Translations under genes and position numbers: made by a program | Virus record (IMG/VR): IMGVR_UViG_3300048028_000325 | Location: 1-28,290 of that record | Strand: one strand, 5' to 3' | Source of the DNA: a virus | DNA length: 28,290 nucleotides | Shown: positions 1 through 8,617 of the stretch, in pieces | Numbering within the stretch: position 1 is the stretch's first letter | How the letters are laid out: each line of letters begins with the position of its first letter | The notes under the pieces: generated by a model | Seen by the model: the letters and a program-made list of their open reading frames with translations, nothing else | What the model was told of the DNA's origin: nothing | Database searches by the model: none

Positions 1-1434
1 AGGGTCTTTATATCTAAGTGGTTGGTTTCCTGTAACTTTAAGTTCACCTCCTAATGTAAACTCACCTAAATGGCTAAAGGTGTCTGCCTCAGAGTCTATA
101 TCTGTAACGCCTCCACGCAAATAAACTGTACTTGTATTATATGTTTTACCAATAGAAAATACGCCAACGCCTCCGATAAGTGGGTTAAAAAATCTAATGT
201 TCGGTAATGCGCCTGTAGGGTTGCTTATAAAGTCATTGTTTATGTAATTCCCTTGAAATACATGAAATCTGTAGTTTCCGTAAACAGTATTTCCTACTCT
301 GATGTTCTGCGCACCTTGATTGTATCCTAAATACGTTGTACCTTGAGTTTGCAAAAGAGAATGAGTATAGGTTGAATTAAAAAAGTCATTCGTGCCTGTA
401 TACCCCGTTATTAGTTCATTTGCTATAACCTTGTCTCCTTGAATCGCTTCAGCGGATACAGGGTTACTAAATCTTATCGCCTCGGATATAATTACCTCAT
501 AAGCAAAGTCAGAACTTCTACCACATATAAATCCTTTTTGCTCAGTTTCATTGTAGTAAAACCCTGAGCCTGTTCCTTCTAGAGTTCTAATAAATGAAGT
601 TGTCCTTTTAACAAAAGAAGCGGTGGTTACGTCCCAAGCGGTTGACAAATTATATTGAAGGATTGCATCAGTGCTATAACCCATGATGTACATTACTGTA
701 CCGTCATTATTAAACTGAACAGCATTTGGCGTTCCTTCTATAGAAACATCAATAGACGTTATTGTACCGTGTGTAGATATATCCCAAGCGGTAGATAAGG
801 GTATTTGAAAAACGTCATCTGTAGAGTACCCTACAATGTACATTATAGTGCCATCGGGTTTAAACGTCATCCCCATTGGGTTACCCTCACCTGTAACAAA
901 CCCTGCAACCCCTCCACTAAGACTCGTAGAGTTTAAATGCACGTCTTGTACAAATGTAATATCTGATATGTCCCAAGCGGTATTTAGGGTAAACTGACCT
1001 ACGCTATCCGAACTTCTTGATAGCACATACATTCGTGTACCACTTGAGTCAATAAAGAAATCTTCCTGTGTGGCAGCTAAATTGTTTTGAACAAGGTACT
1101 CGCTTTCAGTTGGGCTACCTGCTGTCGTTAAATCCCAAGCAGTTGACAAGTCATAAGACTGCACTCTGTTACGGCTATAACCTATTGTAAACACCCTTGT
1201 ACCATCGGGTTTAAATGTTATACCTGTTGGGTTTGATTCGGGAGGGTTTAGGTCAAGTTTGTTTGTATTGCTTAAATACCAAGTGTCTATGTTAGACACA
1301 GTAGGGACTTTAGTAACTTCGCCATCATCTGCGACATTAAGCATACCTGAAGATCCTTTCAGATTCTCAAAGTATACTTTATTTCTAAACTTAGAAGCAA
1401 AGTCAAAGATATGTTGTCCTATGTATGTTAACAT
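1..1434 (-). CDS. Tail fibre/adhesin-like protein with beta-propeller repeats (partial)
   Basis: The frame is open from an ATG at 1434 to the window edge (478 codons, no stop), so the C-terminus is missing. After about 60 residues there are four repeats of 50-63 residues. Each has an FKPDGT-type turn, a short MYIxGYSxD strand and a closing LSTAWD; the AWD triplets fall at residues 99, 153, 216 and 266. This layout is that of a beta-propeller, known from many environmental phage and bacterial surface proteins. Residues after about 300 are a different, Gly/Asn-rich sequence resembling a fibre or receptor-binding region. The start directly abuts the TAG of the DUF5675 gene, so the two are probably translated from one message. 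A role as a distal tail or host-recognition protein is inferred from repeats and position at the end of the tail block. Confidence 0.75.
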   Translation of the reverse strand, partial: MLTYIGQHIFDFASKFRNKVYFENLKGSSGMLNVADDGEVTKVPTVSNIDTWYLSNTNKLDLNPPESNPTGITFKPDGTRVFTIGYSRNRVQSYDLSTAWDLTTAGSPTESEYLVQNNLAATQEDFFIDSSGTRMYVLSRSSDSVGQFTLNTAWDISDITFVQDVHLNSTSLSGGVAGFVTGEGNPMGMTFKPDGTIMYIVGYSTDDVFQIPLSTAWDISTHGTITSIDVSIEGTPNAVQFNNDGTVMYIMGYSTDAILQYNLSTAWDVTTASFVKRTTSFIRTLEGTGSGFYYNETEQKGFICGRSSDFAYEVIISEAIRFSNPVSAEAIQGDKVIANELITGYTGTNDFFNSTYTHSLLQTQGTTYLGYNQGAQNIRVGNTVYGNYRFHVFQGNYINNDFISNPTGALPNIRFFNPLIGGVGVFSIGKTYNTSTVYLRGGVTDIDSEADTFSHLGEFTLGGELKVTGNQPLRYKDP

Positions 1435-1908
1435 CTAGTCCAGACTATCAAAATCTGTATATGTAATTGTTACATCTTCACCTGCTACTAACGCTGCAGC
1501 AATTTTTGGATATACCCTTTTATACGCAATAGCAGAACGACCAACGAATCCATCACTCCACTCAAAATTTGTTTGTTGAGTATCACCAAGAAGTAAGCAC
1601 CCAGCAGTATGTTCATCTGTATTACCAGTGTGAATAAGGATATACTCAAAATTAGGAACCTTACGTACCCACAACATGCCTTTGTGCATCTCCCCATACT
1701 TCTTTAAATATCTACCATGAAATCCTCCCACCGTCCGGAGAGTAATGTCATATGTTCCTGCAGGTACTCTGGTTTCACCGTACTTTTTAACGTCCCTATG
1801 TTCGTCTTCAAGTGTGTAGCATAAGAATTTTCTTCCCTCTGTAATGTCAAATAATAATCCATTTGTGCTGTCACTTTCACTGCTAAACCTTAATACTTCT
1901 AATTTCAT
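1435..1908 (-). CDS. DUF5675 family protein, lysis-gene candidate
   Basis: This 157 aa protein matches my memory of DUF5675: an N-terminal LEVLRF strand, the FxCYTLEDE segment (residues 28-36), a VPAGTYDITLR strand (48-58), and the signature IHTGN (92-96) followed by HTAGCLLLG (100-108). The His/Gly/Thr/Cys arrangement (H93, T101, G103, C104) resembles the His...(S/T)xGC motif of YkuD L,D-transpeptidases, which suggests a cell-wall enzyme fold, but no activity is established to my knowledge. Its ATG overlaps the TGA of the 52 aa membrane protein upstream by 4 nt, an arrangement seen in holin/endolysin pairs. There is no signal peptide. The family call is fairly secure; the lysis role is inference. 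Confidence 0.8.
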   Translation of the reverse strand: MKLEVLRFSSESDSTNGLLFDITEGRKFLCYTLEDEHRDVKKYGETRVPAGTYDITLRTVGGFHGRYLKKYGEMHKGMLWVRKVPNFEYILIHTGNTDEHTAGCLLLGDTQQTNFEWSDGFVGRSAIAYKRVYPKIAAALVAGEDVTITYTDFDSLD

Positions 1909-2063
1909 TCTTTTTTACTTTTATGCAATAACCACCAACGTTGTGCAGTGTATCCTATAGATACTGCAAGCAAAGATATTTTGAGTATCATCTCTACTTG
2001 CGCCATGCTTATACCCATGGCTGTTGTGTTTAGTAACAATACTCTAATATCTTGCTCATTCAT
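1905..2063 (-). CDS. Small single-TM protein, possible holin
   Basis: This 52 aa gene begins at an ATG overlapping the TAA of the upstream gene (TAATG) and ends in a TGA overlapping the ATG of the DUF5675 gene (ATGA). Tight coupling on both sides strongly suggests a real gene. The protein has an N-terminal segment MNEQDIRVLLLN, a hydrophobic helix at about residues 16-40 (MAQVEMILKISLLAVSIGYT), then a short basic tail QRWWLLHKSKKE. One membrane helix, a cationic C-terminus and a position directly before a candidate lysin fit a small holin or pinholin, but such short proteins lack diagnostic motifs. It could also be a membrane-anchored virion or accessory peptide. Confidence 0.6.
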   Translation of the reverse strand: MNEQDIRVLLLNTTAMGISMAQVEMILKISLLAVSIGYTAQRWWLLHKSKKE

Positions 2064-2497
2064 TATTGTGCAAGTTCAAATATGTAAACTTCTAAAAACG
2101 TAGCTGTATCTACTGAAACCATGTTTGCCCACAGATCTTTTGTAGCATTCCAAGGAAAAAATGCAAAATCATTAACAGCTAGTCTCAAAATAATATCACC
2201 AGAATTTTGTGCAGTTCTAATATACACATGAGCCGAGGTATTATTTTTATCTACATTTTTTAGATATACATATGTTTTTCCTGAATAGTAGGAAGCGTCT
2301 AAAATCTTCAGCCCATTAGCTCCTGAAATATTACTAATATGAGCTTTTCTTTTACGTACATCTCCTTGTATATTCTTAGTTATTTGATTAACTACTTTTA
2401 TGCCTCCAGTAACTCCTCCTTGAGCATCAGTGTTAAATTGTACATCAGACTCTATTACTGGACCTGCTAGAGATAAATCTATTTTTAAGTTTGCCAT
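2063..2497 (-). CDS. Structural-like protein, tandem paralogue A
   Basis: A 144 aa protein, predicted mostly beta, with no signal peptide or cysteines. Its C-terminal two-thirds shares a pattern with the 127 aa product encoded just upstream: a YVYLK strand, an AHVYI strand, then VNDFAFFPWNATKDLWA near residues 107-123, where the neighbour has NEVALLPWNGTLDLYA, then a final hydrophobic strand (LEVYIF versus LEIAIF). The shared (F/L)PWN loop makes duplication likely. The gene ends in TAATG, overlapping the 52 aa membrane gene. Position between tail proteins and the lysis candidates suggests a small virion component such as a tail-tip or decoration subunit; this is inference. Confidence 0.65.
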   Translation of the reverse strand: MANLKIDLSLAGPVIESDVQFNTDAQGGVTGGIKVVNQITKNIQGDVRKRKAHISNISGANGLKILDASYYSGKTYVYLKNVDKNNTSAHVYIRTAQNSGDIILRLAVNDFAFFPWNATKDLWANMVSVDTATFLEVYIFELAQ

Positions 2498-2502
2498 ATT
2501 AG

Positions 2503-2886
2503 TTATCTTTGAAAAATTGCTATTTCTAAAGTTTCTTCTTGAGCGGTTCCGCTAGCTACTGCATATAAATCTAGGGTGCCATTCCAAGGCAGTAAAGCCA
2601 CTTCGTTCTGTAACATTTTTAAATAAACATTACTCCCACCTGAGTCTTGTATTAAAACATGCTGGTTTGATCCTCCTGCTATAAATTTAATAAATATGTA
2701 CGCAGGAGGGTTAGATCCTACAAATGCACTTTTATCAAATATTATTTCTGCAGAGTCACTTACTTGAATTCTGTCAATTATAACATCACCTGTTATACCA
2801 ACAGTTCCTGAATTTCCTACAATGTTTAAATTATCTTGTAAACTACTATCACTAGATATATTTGCTGATACGTTTATAATTGCCAT
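2503..2886 (-). CDS. Structural-like protein, tandem paralogue B
   Basis: A 127 aa beta-rich protein starting MAIINVSANISSDSS, with the same C-terminal architecture as the downstream 144 aa protein: PPAYIFIKFI, NQHVLIQ, VYLKMLQNEVALLPWNG, LDLYAV and LEIAIF. Only 5 nt separate the two genes, so they are surely cotranscribed. The ATG lies in AT-rich sequence (ATTAGAATATGGC) with no Shine-Dalgarno sequence, as usual for Bacteroidota. The two copies share little in their first 40 residues, so they may bind different partners through the same C-terminal fold. Virion role inferred from position; I do not recognise a named family. Confidence 0.65.
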   Translation of the reverse strand: MAIINVSANISSDSSLQDNLNIVGNSGTVGITGDVIIDRIQVSDSAEIIFDKSAFVGSNPPAYIFIKFIAGGSNQHVLIQDSGGSNVYLKMLQNEVALLPWNGTLDLYAVASGTAQEETLEIAIFQR

Positions 2887-2927
2887 ATTCTAATAATTTT
2901 AAGGTGCTTGTTCAAATATCCCAACCT

Positions 2928-3080
2928 CTAAATTTCAAACCCTAGGTTACAAAGCATAAATCTAAACTTGCCGTCTTCTTTCTTTACATCAATCAATGTA
3001 AATGTACCTATTCTACACTCTAGGTAGTACTTAGGTTTTTTGTTCTTAGCTTTAAAGCTGTTGATCCAATTAATTTTCAT
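2928..3080 (-). CDS. Small basic hypothetical protein
   Basis: A 50 aa frame whose ATG overlaps the TAA of the preceding gene (TAATG at 3082-3078) and which ends in TAG. The product starts MKINWINSFKAKNKKPKYY, is Lys-rich in its first half and contains the strands ECRIGTFTLIDV and FRFMLCNLGFEI. The overlap with the upstream stop is the main evidence that it is translated. No known motif; it could be a small virion-associated or nucleic-acid-binding protein. The 41 nt between its stop and the next gene hold nothing recognisable. Confidence 0.55.
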   Translation of the reverse strand: MKINWINSFKAKNKKPKYYLECRIGTFTLIDVKKEDGKFRFMLCNLGFEI

Positions 3081-3484
3081 TACTCAATAATTTTATCAAT
3101 GTTCATAATCTGCTCTCCTGTAATATCTGCAGGTAAGCAACTTTCTGTAATGGGAAACAAATTCATACTTGTCTCTTCTACCATTAACTTTTCTATCTCA
3201 GCCAACTGATCTTTACGATCTTGGATAAGTTTTGCGTTATCGCTTTCCAAAGCCTTGATGCCTTCATCATCTTTGTTGTTCATGAGCTCATTAATCTTTG
3301 CAGATAGCTCCATAAACTCTTCACTAGGCTTACTAGCGTTTTCTAAATGGTCAAGCTCTTCTTGTATTACTCTAACATTTTTTGCTACTAGTAATCCAAA
3401 CTTAACTCCTTTTAGTCCTTGTACTGCTACAAGTCCGTTAAACAAATCAACAAACTCAGAGTTTGCCATTGTCATCTTTTTCAT
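3080..3484 (-). CDS. Helical hypothetical protein (phage DUF1617-like)
   Basis: A 134 aa, largely helical protein. After an N-terminal helix (NSEFVDLFNGL) comes GVKFGLLVAKNVRVIQEELDHLE (residues 26-48), a strongly charged middle (60-105) likely to form a coiled coil, and a terminal ITGEQIMNIDKIIE helix. The order of a xVKxxxxxAKNxxxxxEEL helix, a Lys/Glu-rich middle and a hydrophobic-acidic end is reminiscent of DUF1617-type small proteins in phage tail regions; this is a weak resemblance by eye. A second possible start is MTMAN at codon 4-6. It sits between the large fibre-type gene and small structural genes, so a tail-assembly or chaperone role is conceivable. Confidence 0.6.
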   Translation of the reverse strand: MKKMTMANSEFVDLFNGLVAVQGLKGVKFGLLVAKNVRVIQEELDHLENASKPSEEFMELSAKINELMNNKDDEGIKALESDNAKLIQDRKDQLAEIEKLMVEETSMNLFPITESCLPADITGEQIMNIDKIIE

Positions 3485-3505
3485 AGTCTATATATTTATT
3501 TTGGT

Positions 3506-5026
3506 TTATGAAATTCTATACATCGTCACTGCACTAGATCCAGTTCGTCTAATTCTAAATCTACCTACACCTGCATATCCCGCATCGTCAGCATTGTCCT
3601 GAGACTTTACTATCATATTACCTACTAAAGTAACTCCTGTGCCTCCTGTAAGCGTTACATCAGATGTTCCGTCGGTAGCTAAGTTAAGCAAACTAAAATC
3701 AAAACTATCATTGTCTGCTGTTAGAGACAGTCCTGATATTAAATTACTAGCAGTATCTGTAGCTTTACTTCTGTCTGCAGTAGGCGTACACTTTACAATA
3801 CCTGTCAAAACATTTGCAGCAGATACCGCAGTTGTTCCGTCGTCAGTAGTAGCTTCTGCACCTTGGTACTGTACAATTGCAGGAGTAGTAGACGCTCTTG
3901 CATAAATAGGCTTAGCAGATACAAATAGATTACCTGTTTCTACTGTTACATCTTGTGAGCTATCTACTGTAATTGCAGTTGTAGCAGATCCACCAGCTGT
4001 GTAAGTTCTTAAAAGTACACTACCTGGCGTCCCTGACGCTGCATCACCTGCTAACAACTGTAATGCACCCCCTGCGCCTGATCCTGTACCAGAACCTGCG
4101 TATAGTTGTAAATCACCACCAGCCATGTTTCCTCCACCTGCTGTTGCTGCGTATATTCTTAAGTTTGCTCCAGCTGTACCAGAAGAAGAGTCAGTTCCTA
4201 TAATGTCATAGTTAGCTTGGTATGCACCAGAGTTACCTATCTTAATTGCAGTAGTAGTTGTACCCTGTATATTTAACTGTCCTGTAGCATCACCTGTAGT
4301 AAGAGAAGATCCTGAATCGTTTAGAATAGTCTTACCGTTAGTGTGTACATATATACCTCTATCAGACCCATCATCACTAATATAGTTAGTATTTAGGTCA
4401 ATGTTATAGCTTCCTGTGTCTAAGTTAGCTGCCAAACTTGCTAAGCTTGCTGCAATACTAATAGATCCTGCACCGTTAGTAATAGTTATGTTACTACCTG
4501 CAGTAAGTGTTGCTACAGATGGGTAACCGTTTGTTGCATTACCAATAAGTAAATGTCCATTTGTAGACATTGCTGTACTAGCTGAAAGAACGTTTGTATC
4601 ACTTGCATATAGGATTGCGCCCTTAGCAACAGCAGATAAACCAGTACCACCGTTAGTTACTGCTAAATCTGCACCACTCCAGTTAGAGTTGTTTATAGAT
4701 GTCAAAAACCCAGATGAAGAGTTATTACAGTTACTTAAATCAATCTGTGCCTCTACAAGTGTAAGTACAATATTATCACTTGCTGTAGTTACTGTCATCT
4801 TTGCATCTGCAGACTTAATGCCTTTAAATACAATTTGGTTTTGATTAGTTAGCGTTGCGCTAGTGTATATAGTCTGTGAACCTGTTCCTGCAGTAGATAC
4901 TGATGGGAACAAAGTCTGCATCTGAAATTTCTTAGCTGTTTTTGAGCTAGAGTTTGCAACCAGCAAAAAATCTGTGGCTGCTACTGCACTTTTAGACAAT
5001 GTACTCAGAGATGTTATTTCTGCCAT
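3506..5026 (-). CDS. Tail fibre/virion surface protein
   Basis: A 506 aa protein rich in Ser, Thr, Gly and Ala with few charged residues, typical of an extended beta-structured fibre. It opens with a short conserved head, MAEITSLSTLSKSAVAATDF, likely the virion-attachment segment. A Gly-rich middle (about residues 250-345) repeats a pattern of hydrophobic strands separated by AGSGTG-like turns (LQLYAG, LQLLAG, VLLRTY). The C-terminal domain (about 425-506) contains FDFSLLNLATDG, VTLTGGTGVTLVGNM and GVGRFRIRRTGSSAV, a compact beta module I associate with marine phage structural proteins. The next upstream gene ends 4 nt away. Function as fibre or adhesin is inferred from composition and position. 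Confidence 0.75.
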   Translation of the reverse strand: MAEITSLSTLSKSAVAATDFLLVANSSSKTAKKFQMQTLFPSVSTAGTGSQTIYTSATLTNQNQIVFKGIKSADAKMTVTTASDNIVLTLVEAQIDLSNCNNSSSGFLTSINNSNWSGADLAVTNGGTGLSAVAKGAILYASDTNVLSASTAMSTNGHLLIGNATNGYPSVATLTAGSNITITNGAGSISIAASLASLAANLDTGSYNIDLNTNYISDDGSDRGIYVHTNGKTILNDSGSSLTTGDATGQLNIQGTTTTAIKIGNSGAYQANYDIIGTDSSSGTAGANLRIYAATAGGGNMAGGDLQLYAGSGTGSGAGGALQLLAGDAASGTPGSVLLRTYTAGGSATTAITVDSSQDVTVETGNLFVSAKPIYARASTTPAIVQYQGAEATTDDGTTAVSAANVLTGIVKCTPTADRSKATDTASNLISGLSLTADNDSFDFSLLNLATDGTSDVTLTGGTGVTLVGNMIVKSQDNADDAGYAGVGRFRIRRTGSSAVTMYRIS

Positions 5027-5030
5027 TTTT

Positions 5031-6350
5031 TTAAATTTTAAAGGTTGCCCCGTTTACTGTAATAATACTACCACCTGCTGTAAATACGTTTTGAATTTTT
5101 ACAGCTTTTCTAGCCTTCCCTCGCAAGTATGGCTCTATACCACAATCTCTACAGTATTGCTGCACGTATGCTAAAAAGTTAGGTAGATATTCTTCTCTTG
5201 TTTCTGTTATAACCAAACTTGAACATTTTCTCCAAGGGTTATCTAATCTTTTACTTATCGGATCTATATTAAGGTCTGTACTAGATGTTGCTGAATATAT
5301 ACTTAGACTGCCATCTAAATTTTTACGTTTTACAATAGTATTTATATTATAACGTCCTGAGTCATCATAGTTCCAATATCTGCTGCCGGCACTTGCCCAG
5401 TCTGCTTCACAATCATTACTTGCATCTAATATAGCAGGTGTATTCTGATCAGTACAGTTAAATAAACAAGGTAAGCCTTTTCTAGACATTAGATCATCTA
5501 TAATTAAAAGCTTCCAAGTGTCCATGGTAGAACATGTATCTGATATTCCAGTTATCTGCTTTGTCCAAACTCTACTACCAGATCTTATAATACACTCTTT
5601 ATTATATGCTAACAGCGCATCTATATCATTAGGTATACAAGCTGGTACAACTGTATTAACTATTTCACAGTCTGATAAACAGCTATTAATTTCGTACTGA
5701 CAATTACCACTATCTACAGATGCTACACTATTGTAATTTGTTGCATTTGGATCTGTACATCCAAATACAGGCTCTGCAGGACAACAATCTCTACTTAGTT
5801 TTATATTACCATTTTTATCTGGAGGACAGGCACATTGAATGTCTCTAACGTTTACTCCATCTAAACCTGGATATAGACATGACCCATCATCTACTACTGC
5901 ATTGTCTACACTATTTTTAGCTGCAGGGTCTGTACATCCATATATATTACTATCACAGCTTGTTAGATTAACAGCAGCGTCTATAACTGTAACTGCTGCG
6001 TATTTCTCAATATCAGGAACATTTAATAAGTTTCCGTCTAGAAAAGCATCATCGTAATATCTTACGCTTATCTCGTAAGTTCCTGCAGTCACATTCTTAA
6101 AGCTAAAGCTTTGTTCTGAAGCAGATATAAGTTGTATAAAGTTACCTGCTTCAGCTGATGGAATAGTTGCTTGAAACGTTTGATTATAGTTTACAGCTAC
6201 AAAATTATCATAGTTTCTTTTTAATACTATCATAACTACTATACCATCAGGATTACTGATAGCCGGCAACAAAGTTGTAGTATCAGGTAAAGTTATAGTA
6301 ACTATACCTGTAGCTTGATCATCACACCCTATTCCTTGTACTAGTGGCAT
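5031..6350 (-). CDS. Cys-rich virion protein with two GCTD repeats
   Basis: A 439 aa protein. Residues 1-125 are beta-rich and end in an AGTYEISVRYYD strand pair like an Ig/SprB-type module. Two cysteine-bounded repeats follow: GCTDPAAKN...DDGSCLY (138-160) and GCTDPNATNYN...DSGNCQY (197-219), separated by a CxCPPD...CCP segment. The C-terminal 200 residues contain further cysteines (for example QQYCRDCG near 398-404) and end in a basic, hydrophobic tail (VKIQNVFTAGGSIITVNG). GCTD repeats are common in secreted flavobacterial proteins. Three nucleotides separate it from the larger repeat protein upstream, and both carry the same repeat, so they probably assemble in the same tail or adhesion structure. 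Confidence 0.75.
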   Translation of the reverse strand: MPLVQGIGCDDQATGIVTITLPDTTTLLPAISNPDGIVVMIVLKRNYDNFVAVNYNQTFQATIPSAEAGNFIQLISASEQSFSFKNVTAGTYEISVRYYDDAFLDGNLLNVPDIEKYAAVTVIDAAVNLTSCDSNIYGCTDPAAKNSVDNAVVDDGSCLYPGLDGVNVRDIQCACPPDKNGNIKLSRDCCPAEPVFGCTDPNATNYNSVASVDSGNCQYEINSCLSDCEIVNTVVPACIPNDIDALLAYNKECIIRSGSRVWTKQITGISDTCSTMDTWKLLIIDDLMSRKGLPCLFNCTDQNTPAILDASNDCEADWASAGSRYWNYDDSGRYNINTIVKRKNLDGSLSIYSATSSTDLNIDPISKRLDNPWRKCSSLVITETREEYLPNFLAYVQQYCRDCGIEPYLRGKARKAVKIQNVFTAGGSIITVNGATFKI

Positions 6351-6353
6351 ATA

Positions 6354-8615
6354 TTAACTTTGTGTTTTAGAACTTGAGTTAGTAGTAGCTATTGTAAATC
6401 TATTTGCGCTAAAATCTCTTAATCTGGTTTCGTCTGTTTCTTTCCCACTACATCCTTTACTAGTACATTCTTGTAAAGTTTTAGATCCTGTAAAATTGTT
6501 TTCTATAAACGTGCAAATTCCTTTAACACACTTATAACTACCTTGAGATGGGAATATACAACTACCATCATCTATTGTTGCACTAGGATTAAAGTTGTCC
6601 GCAGAGGGGTCAGTACACCCTATAATATCTTCTCGACCTTCTTCAAACTCACAACTGCCGTCGTCAAAAATTGCTGAAACATTATAGTTACTAGCAGTAG
6701 GATCTGTACAGCCTTTTAAATTGTCTGGAAATACACAAGATCCATCGTCAATTGTAGCATCGCTATTAAAATTATTAGCTCTAGTGTCTATACAGCCTGT
6801 TTGCTGAATTACAAATGGGCCAAATATTTCGTAACATTTTTCTTCTTCAGGACTATCGTTAACAGTACCGTCAGAATCCCAGAATACAAGAATAGAATAT
6901 ACGCCAGAAGCTAGGCCTGAGAATATATGTGGAGTTCCTATACTATGAGCTGATGCTCTATTAACTGAGTTGTCAGTTATGCGAGTTTTACCGTCAAGGT
7001 TATCTAAAGCCATTTGTTTAGCGGAATTCACTAGATCTATCCCTATCTTTCCTGACTCGTTCATCTGTCGTAGGTTGTAATCTACAGGATCAGACTGGCT
7101 GCTTATAAACTCTTCAAATACTTTAAACTCTAATAAATTAGGTTTAGCTAATACTGTATAGGCATCAGGGTAAAGTATACCAGCAAAATTAATTTTACCT
7201 ACACTAAGACTAGTACCATCAGGATCTGATGTAGTGTTTACAATTGTAGAGTTACCTGTATCTAAAACCCAAGGACCTAGCACTGGCCCGTTATTATCAA
7301 CATCTGCCTGCAGTTTACCGCCTTCGTTACAGAAAACACAGCCTGAAGCAATATGATTTGTTACAGTTGTGTCGTAATTAATTGCTAAACTTGTAGACTT
7401 ACATCCGTATAAACCGTCAAATGTTGCTCCTTCTGAGCTAATTACAAAAGATAATGTTTGACTACATGCATTAACTCCTTCACTTTGATCGCTTACAGTA
7501 ATTGTATATCCTCCTGGAAATAGTCCTGTAACTGTAATCTCAGCTGTGCCTATACCTGTAGTAGTTGCTGTTGAGTACGATACATCTGTACTGTCTAAGC
7601 CAACTAAAGGATTTACGTTAACAACAGTTTTGTAGTTAGCAGCCCCGCCAAAAACTTCAAAGGTTGCTGTACCACCATTGTCAACTGCAGAGTCTGCTTT
7701 TGTTGTAGATTTAAGAACTACATTATATTCATCACATTGTGTCGTAAATGTACAACAACCTCCGTCAACAGTTGGGTGCTCATTAAGCCTTTTGGCTGTA
7801 AGTGCAACTCCATCACAATCATTTATAGGAGCACCTGTTTGTACACAAGGTAACTGCTGGTCTACACATTGTTTTAGATAATAGTTTGTGGATCTAGGAT
7901 CTAGACAGGCTCTGTTTACAAGAGATGTTCTTACAGCTAGTGACACTGCTACAAATCCCCCAAATACTCTTGGAGATATAATATCTGGGTCAATACTACT
8001 AGTACAACTAAAGCTTAACTCTGTTCCTTTATCTACACCTCTAGGCTTACCAATATCTTCAGCACTAGATCCTACATTAGTGTACTCTATTTGGTTTAAA
8101 AAATCGTTTTGCAATTCTGAAGAGCCTATATATGCAGCTACACCCTCTGCAGTATAGTAAAATTCTTCTACAGTGCTAGCACTAAGATGTCTGTTGTTAG
8201 ATGTAGGAAATATAAAAAGATCTCTATATTGATTACCCTCTGAGTAGAATAAAGAGTCTGAAAAAGTGTACCCTACATCTGAATCTTCATTTACCCCAAA
8301 TACAAAAGACCTTATAAGTGAATTAAAGTCTTGTTTTAAAGATTCGTCAGCCTTTGCCTCTTTTATGTAAATTTGAGTTTGAAGGGTAGAATCAAATACT
8401 ATATCTAAGTTACCAAAACCTTTGTATTCTATTACAATTTCTTGGGTACCGTCTAATTTAATCTCTACTCTTTCTGTTAAAATAGCAAGATTACTATCCT
8501 CTCCTACTTTTACAGATCCAATCTTATCAGAATTATGAGAGTTTAGAACTGCATAGTTAATCCCTGCAGAATCTTTAAAATACTTGTAGGATACAAATGT
8601 TTGCCTAGTTGCCAT
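6354..8615 (-). CDS. Large virion adhesin-like protein with GCTD and SprB-like repeats
   Basis: A 753 aa protein. Residues 1-220 form an N-terminal domain (MATRQTFVSYKYFKDSAGIN start) probably used for virion attachment. A SprB-like module spans about 297-392, with the ITVTGLFPGGYTITVSDQSEG hallmark and a paired Cys; a second, shorter one covers 566-604. Three regular GCTD repeats lie at 607-629, 635-657 and 666-688 (GCTDPxAxNxNxxAxxDDGSC), and degenerate copies at 236-257 and 403-429. SprB repeats occur in flavobacterial gliding adhesins. No signal peptide is present, as expected for a phage particle protein made in the cytoplasm. Role in host binding is inferred; it is also possible that it forms a tail hub or appendage. 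Confidence 0.75.
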   Translation of the reverse strand: MATRQTFVSYKYFKDSAGINYAVLNSHNSDKIGSVKVGEDSNLAILTERVEIKLDGTQEIVIEYKGFGNLDIVFDSTLQTQIYIKEAKADESLKQDFNSLIRSFVFGVNEDSDVGYTFSDSLFYSEGNQYRDLFIFPTSNNRHLSASTVEEFYYTAEGVAAYIGSSELQNDFLNQIEYTNVGSSAEDIGKPRGVDKGTELSFSCTSSIDPDIISPRVFGGFVAVSLAVRTSLVNRACLDPRSTNYYLKQCVDQQLPCVQTGAPINDCDGVALTAKRLNEHPTVDGGCCTFTTQCDEYNVVLKSTTKADSAVDNGGTATFEVFGGAANYKTVVNVNPLVGLDSTDVSYSTATTTGIGTAEITVTGLFPGGYTITVSDQSEGVNACSQTLSFVISSEGATFDGLYGCKSTSLAINYDTTVTNHIASGCVFCNEGGKLQADVDNNGPVLGPWVLDTGNSTIVNTTSDPDGTSLSVGKINFAGILYPDAYTVLAKPNLLEFKVFEEFISSQSDPVDYNLRQMNESGKIGIDLVNSAKQMALDNLDGKTRITDNSVNRASAHSIGTPHIFSGLASGVYSILVFWDSDGTVNDSPEEEKCYEIFGPFVIQQTGCIDTRANNFNSDATIDDGSCVFPDNLKGCTDPTASNYNVSAIFDDGSCEFEEGREDIIGCTDPSADNFNPSATIDDGSCIFPSQGSYKCVKGICTFIENNFTGSKTLQECTSKGCSGKETDETRLRDFSANRFTIATTNSSSKTQS

Positions 8616-8617
8616 AA

